A DNA stretch of 64,000 bases, from positions 1 to 64,000 of the forward strand of contig NZ_LOKZ01000012.1 of NCBI RefSeq assembly GCF_002211365.1, in the 5' to 3' direction. The DNA is from Rhizobium sp. R711 (GTDB lineage: Bacteria; Pseudomonadota; Alphaproteobacteria; Rhizobiales; Rhizobiaceae). Position numbers and translations under genes: made by a program. Under the pieces are notes generated by a model that saw only the letters and a list, made by a program, of their open reading frames with translations, had not been told where the DNA came from and searched no databases. Below, one piece after another: positions 9,701 through 18,238 of the stretch. The first letter of the stretch is position 1. The number at the start of each line of letters is the position of its first letter.

Positions 9701-12700
9701 GCCGAAGGTTCGATCTCCGGCACCGTCACTGCAGCCGGAAAGCTGCCCGCCCCTGCGGTCGACTTCAAGCTGAATTGGAAGAACGCCGCAACGAGCCAGA
9801 CCAGAAGTGCCAAGCTCTCATCGCTCGGGCTGACGGCAAGTGGCAACCTCAAGGACAATATTCTCAACTTCGACGCTGATGCGCGCGCTAGCGGCGGCAT
9901 GTCTATACAGGCGAACGGCAATTTCGTCGTTGCCGGCGCCGACGCCCAGACGCTGAAAATTGACGGGCAACTCGCCAACATTCCCGCTGCTCTGGCCAAC
10001 GGTTTCGTCCCGAATCTTGCCGCTGAGGGCATGATATCGGGTACGGTGTCGGCCTCTGGCAAGTTGCCGACACCGACAGCGACCTTCGATCTCGCCTGGA
10101 AGGACGCCGCGACGAGCCACACGAAGGCAGCCCGCCTGGCCGGCATCACTCTGACGGCAAAAGGCAACTTCGCGGATGAAAAATTGACCGTGCAGAGCGA
10201 GCTGTCGGCGAATGGCGGCGTGGCATTGAGCGCCTCCGGCAACGTTTCGCTGGCGGGAACAAAAATCGAGAGCCTGACAGCGGACGCGACGATACGCAAC
10301 GTTCCCGCAGGCCTCGCAAACGCCTTCGTTCCGAACCTCGGCGCCAGCGGCACGATCTCCGGCACGGCGTCCGCCTCCGGAACGTTGCAACAGCCAACGG
10401 CAAACTTCGACCTCAGCTGGAAGGATCTCGCGACCACCCAGACCAAGGCGGCACGCCTCTCCGCCCTTGCGCTCGGTGCCAAGGGCACTTTCGCCAACAA
10501 CACCCTCGATTTCGAGACAAATCTCGACGGCGATGGCGGCTCTGCTCTGAAGGCGAAGGGCAAGGTTACGGTTGAGGGAACGGTCGTGAAGGGCCTGCAG
10601 GCGGATGCGACGCTAAGCAACCTTCCCGCCGCGCTGGCGAACAACTTCATGCCTGATCTCGGGGCTGAAGGAACGATCTCCGGCACGGCGACCGCCTCCG
10701 GCTCGCTCCCCATTCCTGCGGTCGACTTCAAGCTCGATTGGAACAATGCCGGGACCCGTCAGACGAGGGCTGCCGGCCTTTCCGGTCTTCGGCTGAATGC
10801 GGCCGGCAACCTCGCCGACAACAAGATCTCCTTTGACGCCACGTTGAACAGCAGTCGCAGTACCCTGCTAAAGGCAAAGGGAACGGCAAACCTGCAAGGC
10901 GCCAGCGTCCAGGGCCTCTCGGTCGACGCTGACATCGCGGATCTGCCTGCAAGCCTCGCCAATGGCTTCGTCCCGAACCTCGGCGCGGAAGGAACAATAT
11001 CAGGAACGGCGAAAACGTCGGGGACGCCCGTCAATCCGATCATCGATTACAAGCTGGATTGGAAGGACGCTGCGACCACGCAGACGAGGGCATCCGGCAT
11101 CCGGCCACTCTCGGCAAGCGCCAACGGAAAGCTTGCAGACGGCATGCTCGAATTCACGACGAATTTGAGCGGCAACGGCGTGTCCATGAAGGCCGGCGGC
11201 AACTTCGTCATCGCTGGACAGGATGCCCAATCGCTCGCGGTGGATGCAGACATTTCCAACCTACCTGCCGGCCTTGCCAACGCATTCGTGCCGGGGCTGG
11301 CTGCCGAAGGCAACATTTCGGGCTCGGTCAAGGCATCAGGCAAGCTGCCTTTGCCGGCTGTGGACTTCGACCTCGATTGGAGGGGCGCTGCCACCAGCCA
11401 GACCAGAAGCGCCGGACTTTCGCCCCTGAGTGTCGCTGCAAATGGAAGGCTGAAAGACGACCGGCTGACGATTGATACGAATCTGGCCGGCGACAGCGGC
11501 CTCTCCCTGCGGGGCGGCGGCAGTGTTACCATTACCGGCAATCGTGCGCTCGATATGCGCTTTTCCGGTAATCTACCATTCGCCGTGCTCAGCACGCAGC
11601 TTGCAGCCCAGGGATTCGTTGCCGACGGCACGGCCAATCTCAATCTGCAGATCAGCGGAACTGCCGCCGCTCCGTCCATCAACGGCACTGTGACGACGAG
11701 CGGCGCAAGGTTCGTCGATGTCCGCCGCAACCTTGCGATCAACAATCTGACTGCGGATATCCGGTTCAACGGCAATGAGGCGGTGATCTCGCGGCTCACA
11801 GGTCAGCTTGCCAGCGGTGGCAGCGTCTCGGTGTCGGGCAGCGTCGGGATACAGCCGGCCTCCAACTTCCCTGCCAACATCGACGTCAAGCTCGACAGGG
11901 CCGTCTATGTCGACGGAACACTCGTGGTGGCAACCGTTGACGGCACGCTCGGTCTTCGTGGTCCGCTGCTCGCCAACCCCACCTTGAATGGCAGGCTGCG
12001 GCTTGAAAGAGCCTCGATCACGGTCCCCGAGAGACTGCCGACGTCGTTGCGCGAAATCGACATCCGGCACGTAAACGCCCCGAAAGCGGTTCTCGCGCAG
12101 TTGCGTGACGAGACGCAACAGGGCGCGCGCACAAAATCCAACACCATCAATCTCGATCTTCAGCTGGACGCTCCCTCACAGATCTTCGTGCGTGGCCGCG
12201 GCATCGATGCTGAACTCGGTGGCAGCGTCACGATCAGGGGAACGGCGGCAGAGCCGATCGTCTCGGGCGGCTTCACCATGCGCCGCGGTCGCTTGACGAT
12301 CCTGAATCGGCGCCTCGATTTCACCAGCCGAAGCCGCATCACTTTTGCCGGCGATCTGACCCCTGCGCTTGATATGGAAGCGAGCTCGACCTCCGGCTCC
12401 ACGACGCTGACGGTCGATGTAACCGGACTGGCAACCGATCCCTCGATCACCTTCTCTTCGTCGCCAGCCTTGCCACAGGACGAGGTTCTGGCGCAGTTGA
12501 TCTTCGGGCAGTCGATGTCGCGACTGTCTCCGGTTCAGATCGCCCAGCTCGCCGATGCTGTCGCCCAATTGGCCGGCGGTCGTTCAGGATCTCTGTTCCA
12601 GGGTCTGCGCAACCAGCTTGGCGTCGACGATTTCGACGTCAGTACCGATGCAAAGGGCCGAACCAGCGTCAGCGTCGGCCGCTATCTCAACGACCGGACC

Positions 12701-12844
12701 TATTTCGAACTGCAGCAGACCACCGGCAAGGGCGGCGCCAAGGCGATCATCAATTTCGACGTCGGTCGGGGTGTGAAGCTGCGTGCCGGGGCGGGCGGCG
12801 ACGGCGAAGGGGAGGCCGGCGTCGTCTACGAGCACGAGTATTAG
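6722..12844 (+). CDS. tamB: TamB: very large periplasm-spanning AsmA/TamB-family protein with seven tandem repeats
   Basis: 2040 aa from the ATG at 6722 (GGAG 4 nt upstream); typical TamB is 1250-1500 aa, so this one is enlarged. A single N-terminal membrane anchor spans about residues 10-40 (LGYSAGAALVLLAIAIGVLG). It is followed by a long beta-rich region of alternating hydrophobic residues. The C-terminal 340 residues carry the conserved TamB (DUF490) domain and end YEHEY. TamB is thought to form a hydrophobic groove bridging inner membrane and TamA for phospholipid or protein transfer. The extra length is explained by seven near-identical-length repeats at residues 872-1619. The 3' end overlaps the convergent lrp gene by 4 nt. 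Confidence 0.92.
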   Translation: MSATMQTLAKILNWIVRLLGYSAGAALVLLAIAIGVLGFTSFGARIVTDRVASSLSNRDMTIKVQEPEGLLTGGLRASQIVLSDTKGVFAQIDGLAIDWNPLALLTGRFHARSVEASAIHILRQPVRTLPSRPAAAGEGDSGFSLPIKIDIDKIALPEISLAQSLIGRAFSLAADGSVRADNEGANASINVHRHDVPDAKLIADAAFMPDRNQLRLKAKLTEPKGGLLAGLLALPDNPALEIGLTGDGPISDWRGQLQAALDGQQRASIEAHHTLTPENLHHLDLKGGGDLSSLLPAAFRPLFAGQTNIDVAANFDNRGKIDIQTGNLATGAVVIAASGTLDPKHNNSLNANLLGTSGPVDFRWPLADGEARFLISGINLSLTGDAKASRLNASASLDSAALPQATIGNVKLTAKSDNFNLAGRSGSVQITLAAGDASFVNPDINRAIQAPVTITLPLQISADALGFNGATIESAAANASVNGSYKLSASSMTGNVKLTVQPAALPPAVATRFNAPIVIEGQVAGTVPSKFNISNLSIKSNALEATGGVVLDEDMLDANLSGRVPDIQTLLQGAAGELNYQLSAKGNISALAVAANIKGPSLMMAGRQVKQLDINVSGSADPKAPQADITAKGTIDEQPINIATAVQVVDGKVQLPSIAADVGNNRLTGHIELSPAFAPTGQATFDFPDIGLLAALGGQKAQGDLKGSVDIANDNGKIALKVVASGSGLKRDTFAVVGPDINVAVTDLKAFAATGTITAQELSSGPNKAESLALNFTQQQNRTNFDLGATYDANPLVASGSVEVNAGTTLLRLDRFLAKPRNIPVELAAPSEVSISGGTVTLSAVELKTGDGSVHVSGTVGETLDIKADIRDLPASLANSFVPQLDAAGTISGKVTVTGTPAAPIANFDLDWKDAATSQTKGAGLSPLAIVANGTFADNTLNFETNLAGKGGVSLKAGGNVVTGGPNAQSLKVDADIVNIPAGLANALVPALAAEGSISGTVTAAGKLPAPAVDFKLNWKNAATSQTRSAKLSSLGLTASGNLKDNILNFDADARASGGMSIQANGNFVVAGADAQTLKIDGQLANIPAALANGFVPNLAAEGMISGTVSASGKLPTPTATFDLAWKDAATSHTKAARLAGITLTAKGNFADEKLTVQSELSANGGVALSASGNVSLAGTKIESLTADATIRNVPAGLANAFVPNLGASGTISGTASASGTLQQPTANFDLSWKDLATTQTKAARLSALALGAKGTFANNTLDFETNLDGDGGSALKAKGKVTVEGTVVKGLQADATLSNLPAALANNFMPDLGAEGTISGTATASGSLPIPAVDFKLDWNNAGTRQTRAAGLSGLRLNAAGNLADNKISFDATLNSSRSTLLKAKGTANLQGASVQGLSVDADIADLPASLANGFVPNLGAEGTISGTAKTSGTPVNPIIDYKLDWKDAATTQTRASGIRPLSASANGKLADGMLEFTTNLSGNGVSMKAGGNFVIAGQDAQSLAVDADISNLPAGLANAFVPGLAAEGNISGSVKASGKLPLPAVDFDLDWRGAATSQTRSAGLSPLSVAANGRLKDDRLTIDTNLAGDSGLSLRGGGSVTITGNRALDMRFSGNLPFAVLSTQLAAQGFVADGTANLNLQISGTAAAPSINGTVTTSGARFVDVRRNLAINNLTADIRFNGNEAVISRLTGQLASGGSVSVSGSVGIQPASNFPANIDVKLDRAVYVDGTLVVATVDGTLGLRGPLLANPTLNGRLRLERASITVPERLPTSLREIDIRHVNAPKAVLAQLRDETQQGARTKSNTINLDLQLDAPSQIFVRGRGIDAELGGSVTIRGTAAEPIVSGGFTMRRGRLTILNRRLDFTSRSRITFAGDLTPALDMEASSTSGSTTLTVDVTGLATDPSITFSSSPALPQDEVLAQLIFGQSMSRLSPVQIAQLADAVAQLAGGRSGSLFQGLRNQLGVDDFDVSTDAKGRTSVSVGRYLNDRTYFELQQTTGKGGAKAIINFDVGRGVKLRAGAGGDGEGEAGVVYEHEY
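9335..11578 (+). repeat. Seven tandem repeats of 107 (one of 106) codons within tamB
   Basis: Units start at 9335, 9656, 9977, 10298, 10619, 10940 and 11258. Each begins [DN][LIV]PAxLANxF[VM]Px-L, continues with a GxISG box at residue 18, an invariant Trp at residue 41, a [DN]xA-[TS]-x-[TK] segment near residue 45, and ends with [LI]xxDAxI before the next unit. Lengths are 107 x5, 106 and 107 residues. The units are diverged at DNA level, so this is an old expansion kept in phase. A degenerate eighth unit (NLPFAVLSTQLAAQGF) follows at once. Confidence 0.93.
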
Positions 12845-13269
12845 AAGCTGGTCTTGCTGGTCTTCAGCAGGATGTTGGTTTCCGTGGTATTGATGCCATT
12901 GATCAGCCGGATCCGGCGCAGCGTTTCGTCGAAGGAGACGAGATCGCGGTCCTCGAGTTCGGCAATGAAATCCCATTTCCCGTTGGTGCTGTGCAGCGCA
13001 CGCACCTGCGGCAGACCGCGAAGCTGATCGGCGACCTTGTCCGCGAGCTTGCCGAGCACTTCGATCATGACGATCGCGCGCACACCCGCCGCGCGGGTTT
13101 CATGGCCCGTGCGGACCGTGAAGGCGGTTATGGTGCCCTTGGCAACCAGCCGGTCGATGCGCGCCGCGACCGTCGCACGCGATGCACCGGTCATTGCCGC
13201 CAGCGATGAAACCGGTGTGCGCGCATTATGTCGCAAAGCGCTGAGAAGTTCTTGATCGAGATCGTCCAT
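12841..13269 (-). CDS. Lrp/AsnC-family transcriptional regulator, probable regulator of arginine catabolism
   Basis: 142 aa from MDDLDQELL; a GTG eight codons upstream is possible. An N-terminal winged helix-turn-helix (residues about 1-60, with SRATVAARIDRLVAKG as the recognition part) is followed by a RAM ligand-binding domain. This is the standard Lrp architecture. It is divergent from arginase with a 129-nt shared promoter region that is AT-rich and contains ATCAA-N4-ATCAA at 13296-13309. By position it should respond to arginine or ornithine and control rocF-rocD; this is inference from context. Its 3' end overlaps tamB by 4 nt in convergent orientation. Confidence 0.88.
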   Translation of the reverse strand: MDDLDQELLSALRHNARTPVSSLAAMTGASRATVAARIDRLVAKGTITAFTVRTGHETRAAGVRAIVMIEVLGKLADKVADQLRGLPQVRALHSTNGKWDFIAELEDRDLVSFDETLRRIRLINGINTTETNILLKTSKTSF

Positions 13270-13398
13270 GGCCGTCACTTTGTCAAAAAGCACTTATCAA
13301 ACTGATCAATCATAGCGCATTATCGGCACTTTTTCATCTATTTGTCGCCGCGCCGATATCTCAATATGCCTTCGGAAAACACGAGTTGGAGAGAACGC

Positions 13399-14334
13399 AT
13401 GCAGCCACAAGCAAGATCGGTTACGCTTATTGGAGCCCCGCTGGAAGAAGGTTCCGGACGCCGAGGCGCCGGCATGGGTCCAGCGGCACTTCGCATCGCA
13501 GGCGTCGATCAGACGCTGATCGATCTTGGCCATGACGTGGTCGATGCCGGCGACGTGCATGTCGTTCCTGCACGTGATCTGCCGAACCATCCGAAAGCCC
13601 ACAATCTGCGTGTCGTCGGCGCATTCACCCGCGCACTCGAAGCCGGCGTCTATGAGGCCGCCGCAGCCGGACGCTTTCCGCTGATCCTTGGTGGCGATCA
13701 CAGCCTCTCGATGGGCACTGTGTCCGGAATGGCGCGCTACGCCGCCCAACAGGGCCGGCCGCTCTTCGTCCTTTGGCTTGACGCCCACTCCGACTTCAAC
13801 ACGCCCGATTCCTCTCCCTCCGGCAACATTCACGGCATGCCAGTCGCCTATTTCTGCGGCCAGGCCGAACTTGCCGAGATCCTGCCGAAGGATCGCCCGT
13901 TTGTTGATCCACGCAACGTCTTTCAGGTCGGCATCCGTTCGGTCGATGCGTCTGAACGGGAACTCATCAAGGAGCATGGGGTCAACGTCTTCGACATGCG
14001 CTGGCTTGACGAACAAGGCGTCGCTGCGGCGATCCGCCAGATCCTTGGCGTCGTGTCCGATACAAACGGCCTGCTGCATGTAAGCCTCGACGTTGATTTC
14101 CTCGATCCGGAGATCGCACCCGGCGTCGGCACGACGGTTCCCGGCGGCGCGACCTTCCGTGAAGCGCATCTCATCATGGAAATGCTCTGCGATAGCGGCC
14201 TCGTCTCCTCGCTCGACCTCGTCGAGCTCAACCCGTTCCTCGACGACCGCGGCAAAAGTGCCCGGATTCTGGTGGAGCTGACCGCAAGCCTCTTTGGCCG
14301 CCGCATCTTCGACCGTCCGACTCGCGCCGCCTGA
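13399..14334 (+). CDS. rocF: Arginase
   Basis: 311 aa from the ATG at 13399, which is preceded by GGAGAGAACGC; upstream in-frame ATGs lack a ribosome site. The manganese-binding signatures are all present: GGDHS (about residues 98-102), DAHSDFN (about 128-134) and SLDVDFLDP (about 230-238). It hydrolyses arginine to ornithine and urea in the cytoplasm. It lies in one operon with ornithine aminotransferase 11 nt downstream and opposite an Lrp regulator. Together they form a compact arginine-degradation module feeding glutamate. No ornithine cyclodeaminase is present here. Confidence 0.95.
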   Translation: MQPQARSVTLIGAPLEEGSGRRGAGMGPAALRIAGVDQTLIDLGHDVVDAGDVHVVPARDLPNHPKAHNLRVVGAFTRALEAGVYEAAAAGRFPLILGGDHSLSMGTVSGMARYAAQQGRPLFVLWLDAHSDFNTPDSSPSGNIHGMPVAYFCGQAELAEILPKDRPFVDPRNVFQVGIRSVDASERELIKEHGVNVFDMRWLDEQGVAAAIRQILGVVSDTNGLLHVSLDVDFLDPEIAPGVGTTVPGGATFREAHLIMEMLCDSGLVSSLDLVELNPFLDDRGKSARILVELTASLFGRRIFDRPTRAA

Positions 14335-14345
14335 GGAGAACAGAC

Positions 14346-15545
14346 ATGAGCAATTCCAAGAACCTGATCGATACCGAACAGCGCCTCGGCGCCCACAATT
14401 ACAAGCCGCTCGATGTCGTCCTCACACGGGGCGAAGGCGTCTACGTCTGGGATACCGACGGCAAGCGGTATCTCGACTGCCTGTCGGCCTATTCGGCTGT
14501 GAACCAGGGACATTGCCATCCGAAGATCCTGGCCGCCATGGTCGAGCAGGCCGGCAAGCTGACGCTGACCTCACGCGCTTTCCGCAACGACCAGCTCGCG
14601 CATCTCTACGAAGAACTCGCGGCGCTGACCGGCTCGCACAAAATCCTGCCGATGAACTCGGGCGCCGAAGCCGTCGAAACCGCCATCAAGGCAGTGCGCA
14701 AGTGGGGCTACGAGGTCAAGGGCGTACCGGATGGCAAGGCCGAAATCATCGTCTGCGCGGACAACTTCCATGGCCGCACGCTAAGCATCATCAGCTTCTC
14801 GACGGATCCCGATGCGCGCACCGGCTTCGGTCCCTATACGCCTGGTTTCCGGACAGTTCCGTTCGGCGATGCCGAAGCATTCGCCGCCGCCATCAACGAG
14901 AACACCGTCGCTGCCCTGATCGAGCCGATCCAGGGCGAGGCCGGCGTTATCATCCCGCCGACCGGCTACTTCAAGCGCGTGCGCGAACTCTGCACCGAGA
15001 ACAAGGTGACGCTGATCCTTGACGAGATCCAGACTGGCCTCGGGCGCACCGGCAAGCTGCTGGCCGAAGAGCACGAGGGGATCGAGGCCGACGTGACGCT
15101 GATCGGCAAGGCCCTCTCCGGTGGCTTCTATCCGGTCTCGGCCGTGCTTTCCAATTCCGAAGTGCTCGGTGTCCTGAAGCCCGGGCAGCACGGCTCGACC
15201 TTCGGCGGCAATCCGCTTGCCTGCGCCGTCGCGCGCGCTGCACTCAAGGTTCTGACCGAAGAAGGCATGATCGAAAACGCCGAAAAGATGGGCGACTACT
15301 TCCTGGAAGGGCTGCGTTCCATTCGCTCCAACATCGTCAAGGACGTGCGCGGTCGCGGACTGATGATGGCGGTCGAACTCGTGCCGGAAGCCGGCGGCGC
15401 CCGCCAGTATTGCTACACGCTCAAGGATCGCGGCCTGCTTGCCAAGGACACACACGAGAACACCATCCGCCTCGCCCCGCCGCTTGTTATCACCAAGAGC
15501 CAGGTCGACTGGGCGGTGGAGCAGATCGAAAAGACGCTCGCCTAG
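14346..15545 (+). CDS. rocD: Ornithine--oxo-acid aminotransferase
   Basis: 399 aa, normal for the family. This class-III PLP aminotransferase has an N-terminal [11 protein letters not shown] segment, an [13 protein letters not shown] motif and the PLP lysine in [11 protein letters not shown] near residue 255. It converts ornithine to glutamate-5-semialdehyde. A strong GAGGAG site lies about 8 nt before the ATG. The gene follows arginase by 11 nt, so the pair is almost surely co-transcribed. Confidence 0.95.
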   Translation: MSNSKNLIDTEQRLGAHNYKPLDVVLTRGEGVYVWDTDGKRYLDCLSAYSAVNQGHCHPKILAAMVEQAGKLTLTSRAFRNDQLAHLYEELAALTGSHKILPMNSGAEAVETAIKAVRKWGYEVKGVPDGKAEIIVCADNFHGRTLSIISFSTDPDARTGFGPYTPGFRTVPFGDAEAFAAAINENTVAALIEPIQGEAGVIIPPTGYFKRVRELCTENKVTLILDEIQTGLGRTGKLLAEEHEGIEADVTLIGKALSGGFYPVSAVLSNSEVLGVLKPGQHGSTFGGNPLACAVARAALKVLTEEGMIENAEKMGDYFLEGLRSIRSNIVKDVRGRGLMMAVELVPEAGGARQYCYTLKDRGLLAKDTHENTIRLAPPLVITKSQVDWAVEQIEKTLA

Positions 15546-15639
15546 CGCCGGAGCGCCGCGAAAAGACAAGTGGTACGGCGGCTATTTCAAACCTAAGGTG
15601 AGCCCGATCGAATGAGTCGAGGTCGCTGCAAGGGAACAT

Positions 15640-16425
15640 ATGGCCATAGACCTGTGGAAAGGCGCGCCGGACCGCGGACCGCTTGCGGTAGCCCATCGCG
15701 GGGGTGCAGCGCTGGCTGCAGAAAACAGCATCTTTGCCTTCAAGGCTGCCGTGGCAGCTGGAGCTGACGCGATAGAAACTGACATCCGGTTGACGCGGGA
15801 TGGCGCCCTCGTTTGCGTCCACGATCCGGACCTCCATCGACTCTGCAACGACCCACGGGCCGTATCGGATCTCGATCTTGCGACACTGCGCAGCCTGCTG
15901 CCAAGCGTAATGACCCTTGGGGAAGCGTTGGAAGCCTCTGATCCTTTGGGCATCCTGTTGGACATCAAGCTGAGCCACGAGGACCAGATTGCGCAAATCA
16001 TTGACGACGTTGCGCAACATGATGCAATGCGACGCACGCTCATTGGACTGCGCAGTATTGCATTGATCGACAGCATCCGCCGTCTGTCGAAGGACATCGC
16101 AATCCTGGCATTTCTCGAGGATCCTGCCTGTGCTGATGCGGCCCGCGCAGCCGGAGCCGACTGGTTCAGATTGTGGCAAGCGTCGGCGACACCGGCACTA
16201 TCTGACACGGTTCGTGAGGCAGGGATGCGCGTTGCTGTCATGGTTGGGCAACCTCGTTCGATCGCGCTGCGGGAATATCCGCCCTTTCCGGTGGGCCAGG
16301 TCGACCAGCATGGCCTTGAGCGCATCCTCGCCATCAAACCGGACGCAATTCTCCTTGACGATCCACGAATGATGACGCGGCGCCTACCGTTTCCACCTGA
16401 CCAAAAATCAGCTGCCTCAATTTAG
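15640..16425 (+). CDS. Glycerophosphodiester phosphodiesterase-family protein
   Basis: 261 aa. The N-terminal AHRGGAAL, ENS, ETDIRLTRDG and VHDPDLHR elements match the GDPD TIM-barrel active site (HRG, E-N, E-D and H-D metal and catalytic residues). The family cleaves glycerophosphodiesters to glycerol-3-phosphate plus alcohol. There is no signal peptide, so it is cytoplasmic. AAGGGAA precedes the ATG. The gene stands alone 94 nt after rocD with no evident link to arginine catabolism. The middle of the barrel is less conserved than in UgpQ, so the natural substrate is uncertain. Confidence 0.82.
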   Translation: MAIDLWKGAPDRGPLAVAHRGGAALAAENSIFAFKAAVAAGADAIETDIRLTRDGALVCVHDPDLHRLCNDPRAVSDLDLATLRSLLPSVMTLGEALEASDPLGILLDIKLSHEDQIAQIIDDVAQHDAMRRTLIGLRSIALIDSIRRLSKDIAILAFLEDPACADAARAAGADWFRLWQASATPALSDTVREAGMRVAVMVGQPRSIALREYPPFPVGQVDQHGLERILAIKPDAILLDDPRMMTRRLPFPPDQKSAASI

Positions 16426-16574
16426 ATTTGGGCAACACTCTTCCGTTAAGGTCCGGAGTAACCGTATCGATACTGCTCCTCAGGAGAGCACGCGCGGTTT
16501 GAAGGCAAAGTCCATCCGCGCCAATGGTGGCCCGGTTGCTTCTGCCCTGGCTTTTGACGGTTGGGACAATACTA

Positions 16575-17051
16575 ATGGCTACGATCAATTCCACGAACTT
16601 CAGCGGCGATACGCTGGAGATCATTGCCTTCAGACTGCACGATCAGGAATTCTGCGTGAAGACGACGACAATCCGCGAAATTCGCGGCTGGGCACCGTCA
16701 ACGCCGATCCCGCATGCGCCGGCCGACGTCATCGGCGTCATGAACCTGCGCGGCTCGGTAATCCCGATCATCGATCTTGCCTTCAAGCTCGGCATGAAGA
16801 GCACGGTCGCCAATGAGCGCAGCGCCATTGTCGTGGCCGAAGTCCACAACATGGTCATCGGCATGCTGGTCGATCGCGTCTCGGACATCCTCACTATCTC
16901 CTCCAGCCAGGTTCAGCCCGTTCCTGAAGTCACGGCCTCCTTCGATCGGGCTTTCTGCGAGGGCATCATCGCCTCGGAGAACGGCATGATCTGCTTCCTC
17001 AACCTCGCCAAGATGTTCAAGGAAAGCGAGACAGACGATCTCGCCGCCTGA
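16575..17051 (+). CDS. cheW: Orphan CheW-type chemotaxis coupling protein
   Basis: 158 aa from MATINSTNF at 16575; the 17 upstream in-frame codons are not family-like. It is a single CheW domain: IIAFRLHDQEFCVKTTTIREI, the conserved NLRGSVIPIIDLAFKLG stretch near residue 65, and a GMLVDRVSDIL segment. CheW links methyl-accepting receptors to CheA. No other che or mcp gene is nearby, so it is an orphan copy that may serve a chemosensory array encoded elsewhere. A terminator follows at 17077. Confidence 0.92.
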   Translation: MATINSTNFSGDTLEIIAFRLHDQEFCVKTTTIREIRGWAPSTPIPHAPADVIGVMNLRGSVIPIIDLAFKLGMKSTVANERSAIVVAEVHNMVIGMLVDRVSDILTISSSQVQPVPEVTASFDRAFCEGIIASENGMICFLNLAKMFKESETDDLAA

Positions 17052-17076
17052 TTTAGCCCCTTATCCAAATGAAAGA

Positions 17077-17100
17077 AGTCGCCTTCGAGGCGGCTTTTTT
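17077..17100 (+). terminator. Rho-independent terminator after cheW
   Basis: AGTCGCC pairs with GGCGGCT (one G-T wobble) across a 5-nt TTCGA loop and runs into TTTTTT. It is 25 nt after the cheW stop and separates it from the convergent fds operon. Confidence 0.88.
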
Positions 17101-17175
17101 GTCGACAATGCAATACGGGAAAGCGGTGATGGTGGACTGGCCAGAGGCGGCTACAGCCCGCCTTCGCCAGCGAGG

Positions 17176-17421
17176 TCAGTTAAGTGCGCTCGCGGCCGGT
17201 TCAGGCCGTTTGATCAACGGTGCAGCCTGGATAACGAGTGGGCTGAGGCCATGGGCATCACCCTCCAGGATCTCGAACAGTTGCCGCCGCATGCGCGGCT
17301 CCCAGAATTTGTTGATGTGCGTCGCCACGCCCTGCGCAGCTTCGCTCTCCGGCTGACTCTTGAAGAAGGTCGCGATCTGATTGGCCATGTAGACTAGTTT
17401 CGACTGGGTATCATGCGACAT
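17176..17421 (-). CDS. fdsD: NAD-dependent formate dehydrogenase delta subunit
   Basis: 81 aa, starting MSHDTQSKLVYMANQIATFF, typical of FdsD. Its ATG lies inside the 3' end of fdhD (11-nt overlap), so it is translationally coupled. The conserved IATFF and HINKFWEPRMRRQL segments are family marks. FdsD is a small accessory subunit needed for active FdsABG enzyme. It is the last gene of the operon, and the operon end faces the cheW terminator. Confidence 0.92.
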   Translation of the reverse strand: MSHDTQSKLVYMANQIATFFKSQPESEAAQGVATHINKFWEPRMRRQLFEILEGDAHGLSPLVIQAAPLIKRPEPAASALN

Positions 17422-18238
17422 CGGAGATGCTTCCTGGCTGGATGCGGTGCGGATGCGTGAAAATCTCGAAGTCCTCGCCACGCACGAGCGCAACGAGGGT
17501 CATGCCGGCTTCATCGGCCGTTCGAATAGCAAGTGCGGTCGGCGCGGAAATGGCCGCGAGTACGGAGCTGCCGAGGATTGCAGCCTTCTGCACCATCTCG
17601 ACGGACAGGCGACTGGTAACTGCAACCATGCCTTCCGTTCCGGATTGCCGTTGACGAACGATCGCGCCGCAAAGCTTGTCGAGCGCGTTATGCCGGCCGA
17701 CATCTTCGCGCACCGCCAGCAGCCCCCTGCCAGGCAGGTAGAAGCCGGCGCCGTGTACGGCGCGCGTCTCGCGATGTAGGGGCTGCGCCCCGTTCAGCAA
17801 CGAAACGGCCTGGACGATATCGCGGTGAGTCACCTGAAGCGACACAGCGCCAACATCAGGAACCTTGCGGACGGCCTGCTCGATCGATTCGATCCCGCAG
17901 AGCCCGCAGCCGACGGGTCCGGCCATGCTGCGTCTCCGGGCTGTCAACGCAGCAGCAGCCTCGTCGACCAGAGAGATCTGGATGTCGATGCCCTTCTCGC
18001 TTTCAACGATCTCGATCCCCGCGACCTGCCCGATATCGGAAATGATCCCTTCGGTGAGGCTGAAGCCGATGGCAAAATCCTCGAGATCGCCGGGCGTTCC
18101 CATCATCACGGCATGCGTGCCGCCGCCATAGGAGAAAGCGATCGGGACCTCCTCGGGAACGAGCCGCTCGCCCGGCATGACCAGACCGCCGCTGCGGGCG
18201 GTGCGTCTGACAGCAATGCGGGTCGGGCGGTCAATCAT
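17411..18238 (-). CDS. fdhD: Formate dehydrogenase accessory sulfurtransferase
   Basis: 275 aa from the ATG at 18238, which shares its A with the fdsA stop (TGATG); a GTG one codon upstream is the alternative. It has the sulfur-carrying GCGLCGIES loop near residue 111, with Cys-x2-Cys matching the essential pair of E. coli FdhD, and the conserved GRHNALDK stretch. FdhD passes sulfur from a cysteine desulfurase to the bis-MGD cofactor of formate dehydrogenase. Its position between fdsA and fdsD is the classical arrangement. Confidence 0.95.
   Translation of the reverse strand: MIDRPTRIAVRRTARSGGLVMPGERLVPEEVPIAFSYGGGTHAVMMGTPGDLEDFAIGFSLTEGIISDIGQVAGIEIVESEKGIDIQISLVDEAAAALTARRRSMAGPVGCGLCGIESIEQAVRKVPDVGAVSLQVTHRDIVQAVSLLNGAQPLHRETRAVHGAGFYLPGRGLLAVREDVGRHNALDKLCGAIVRQRQSGTEGMVAVTSRLSVEMVQKAAILGSSVLAAISAPTALAIRTADEAGMTLVALVRGEDFEIFTHPHRIQPGSISDVA

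Noticed and set aside
13296..13309. FNR/FixK box (TTGAT-N4-ATCAA)
   Set aside because: The two ATCAA copies are direct, not inverted, so they do not form an FNR-type site.
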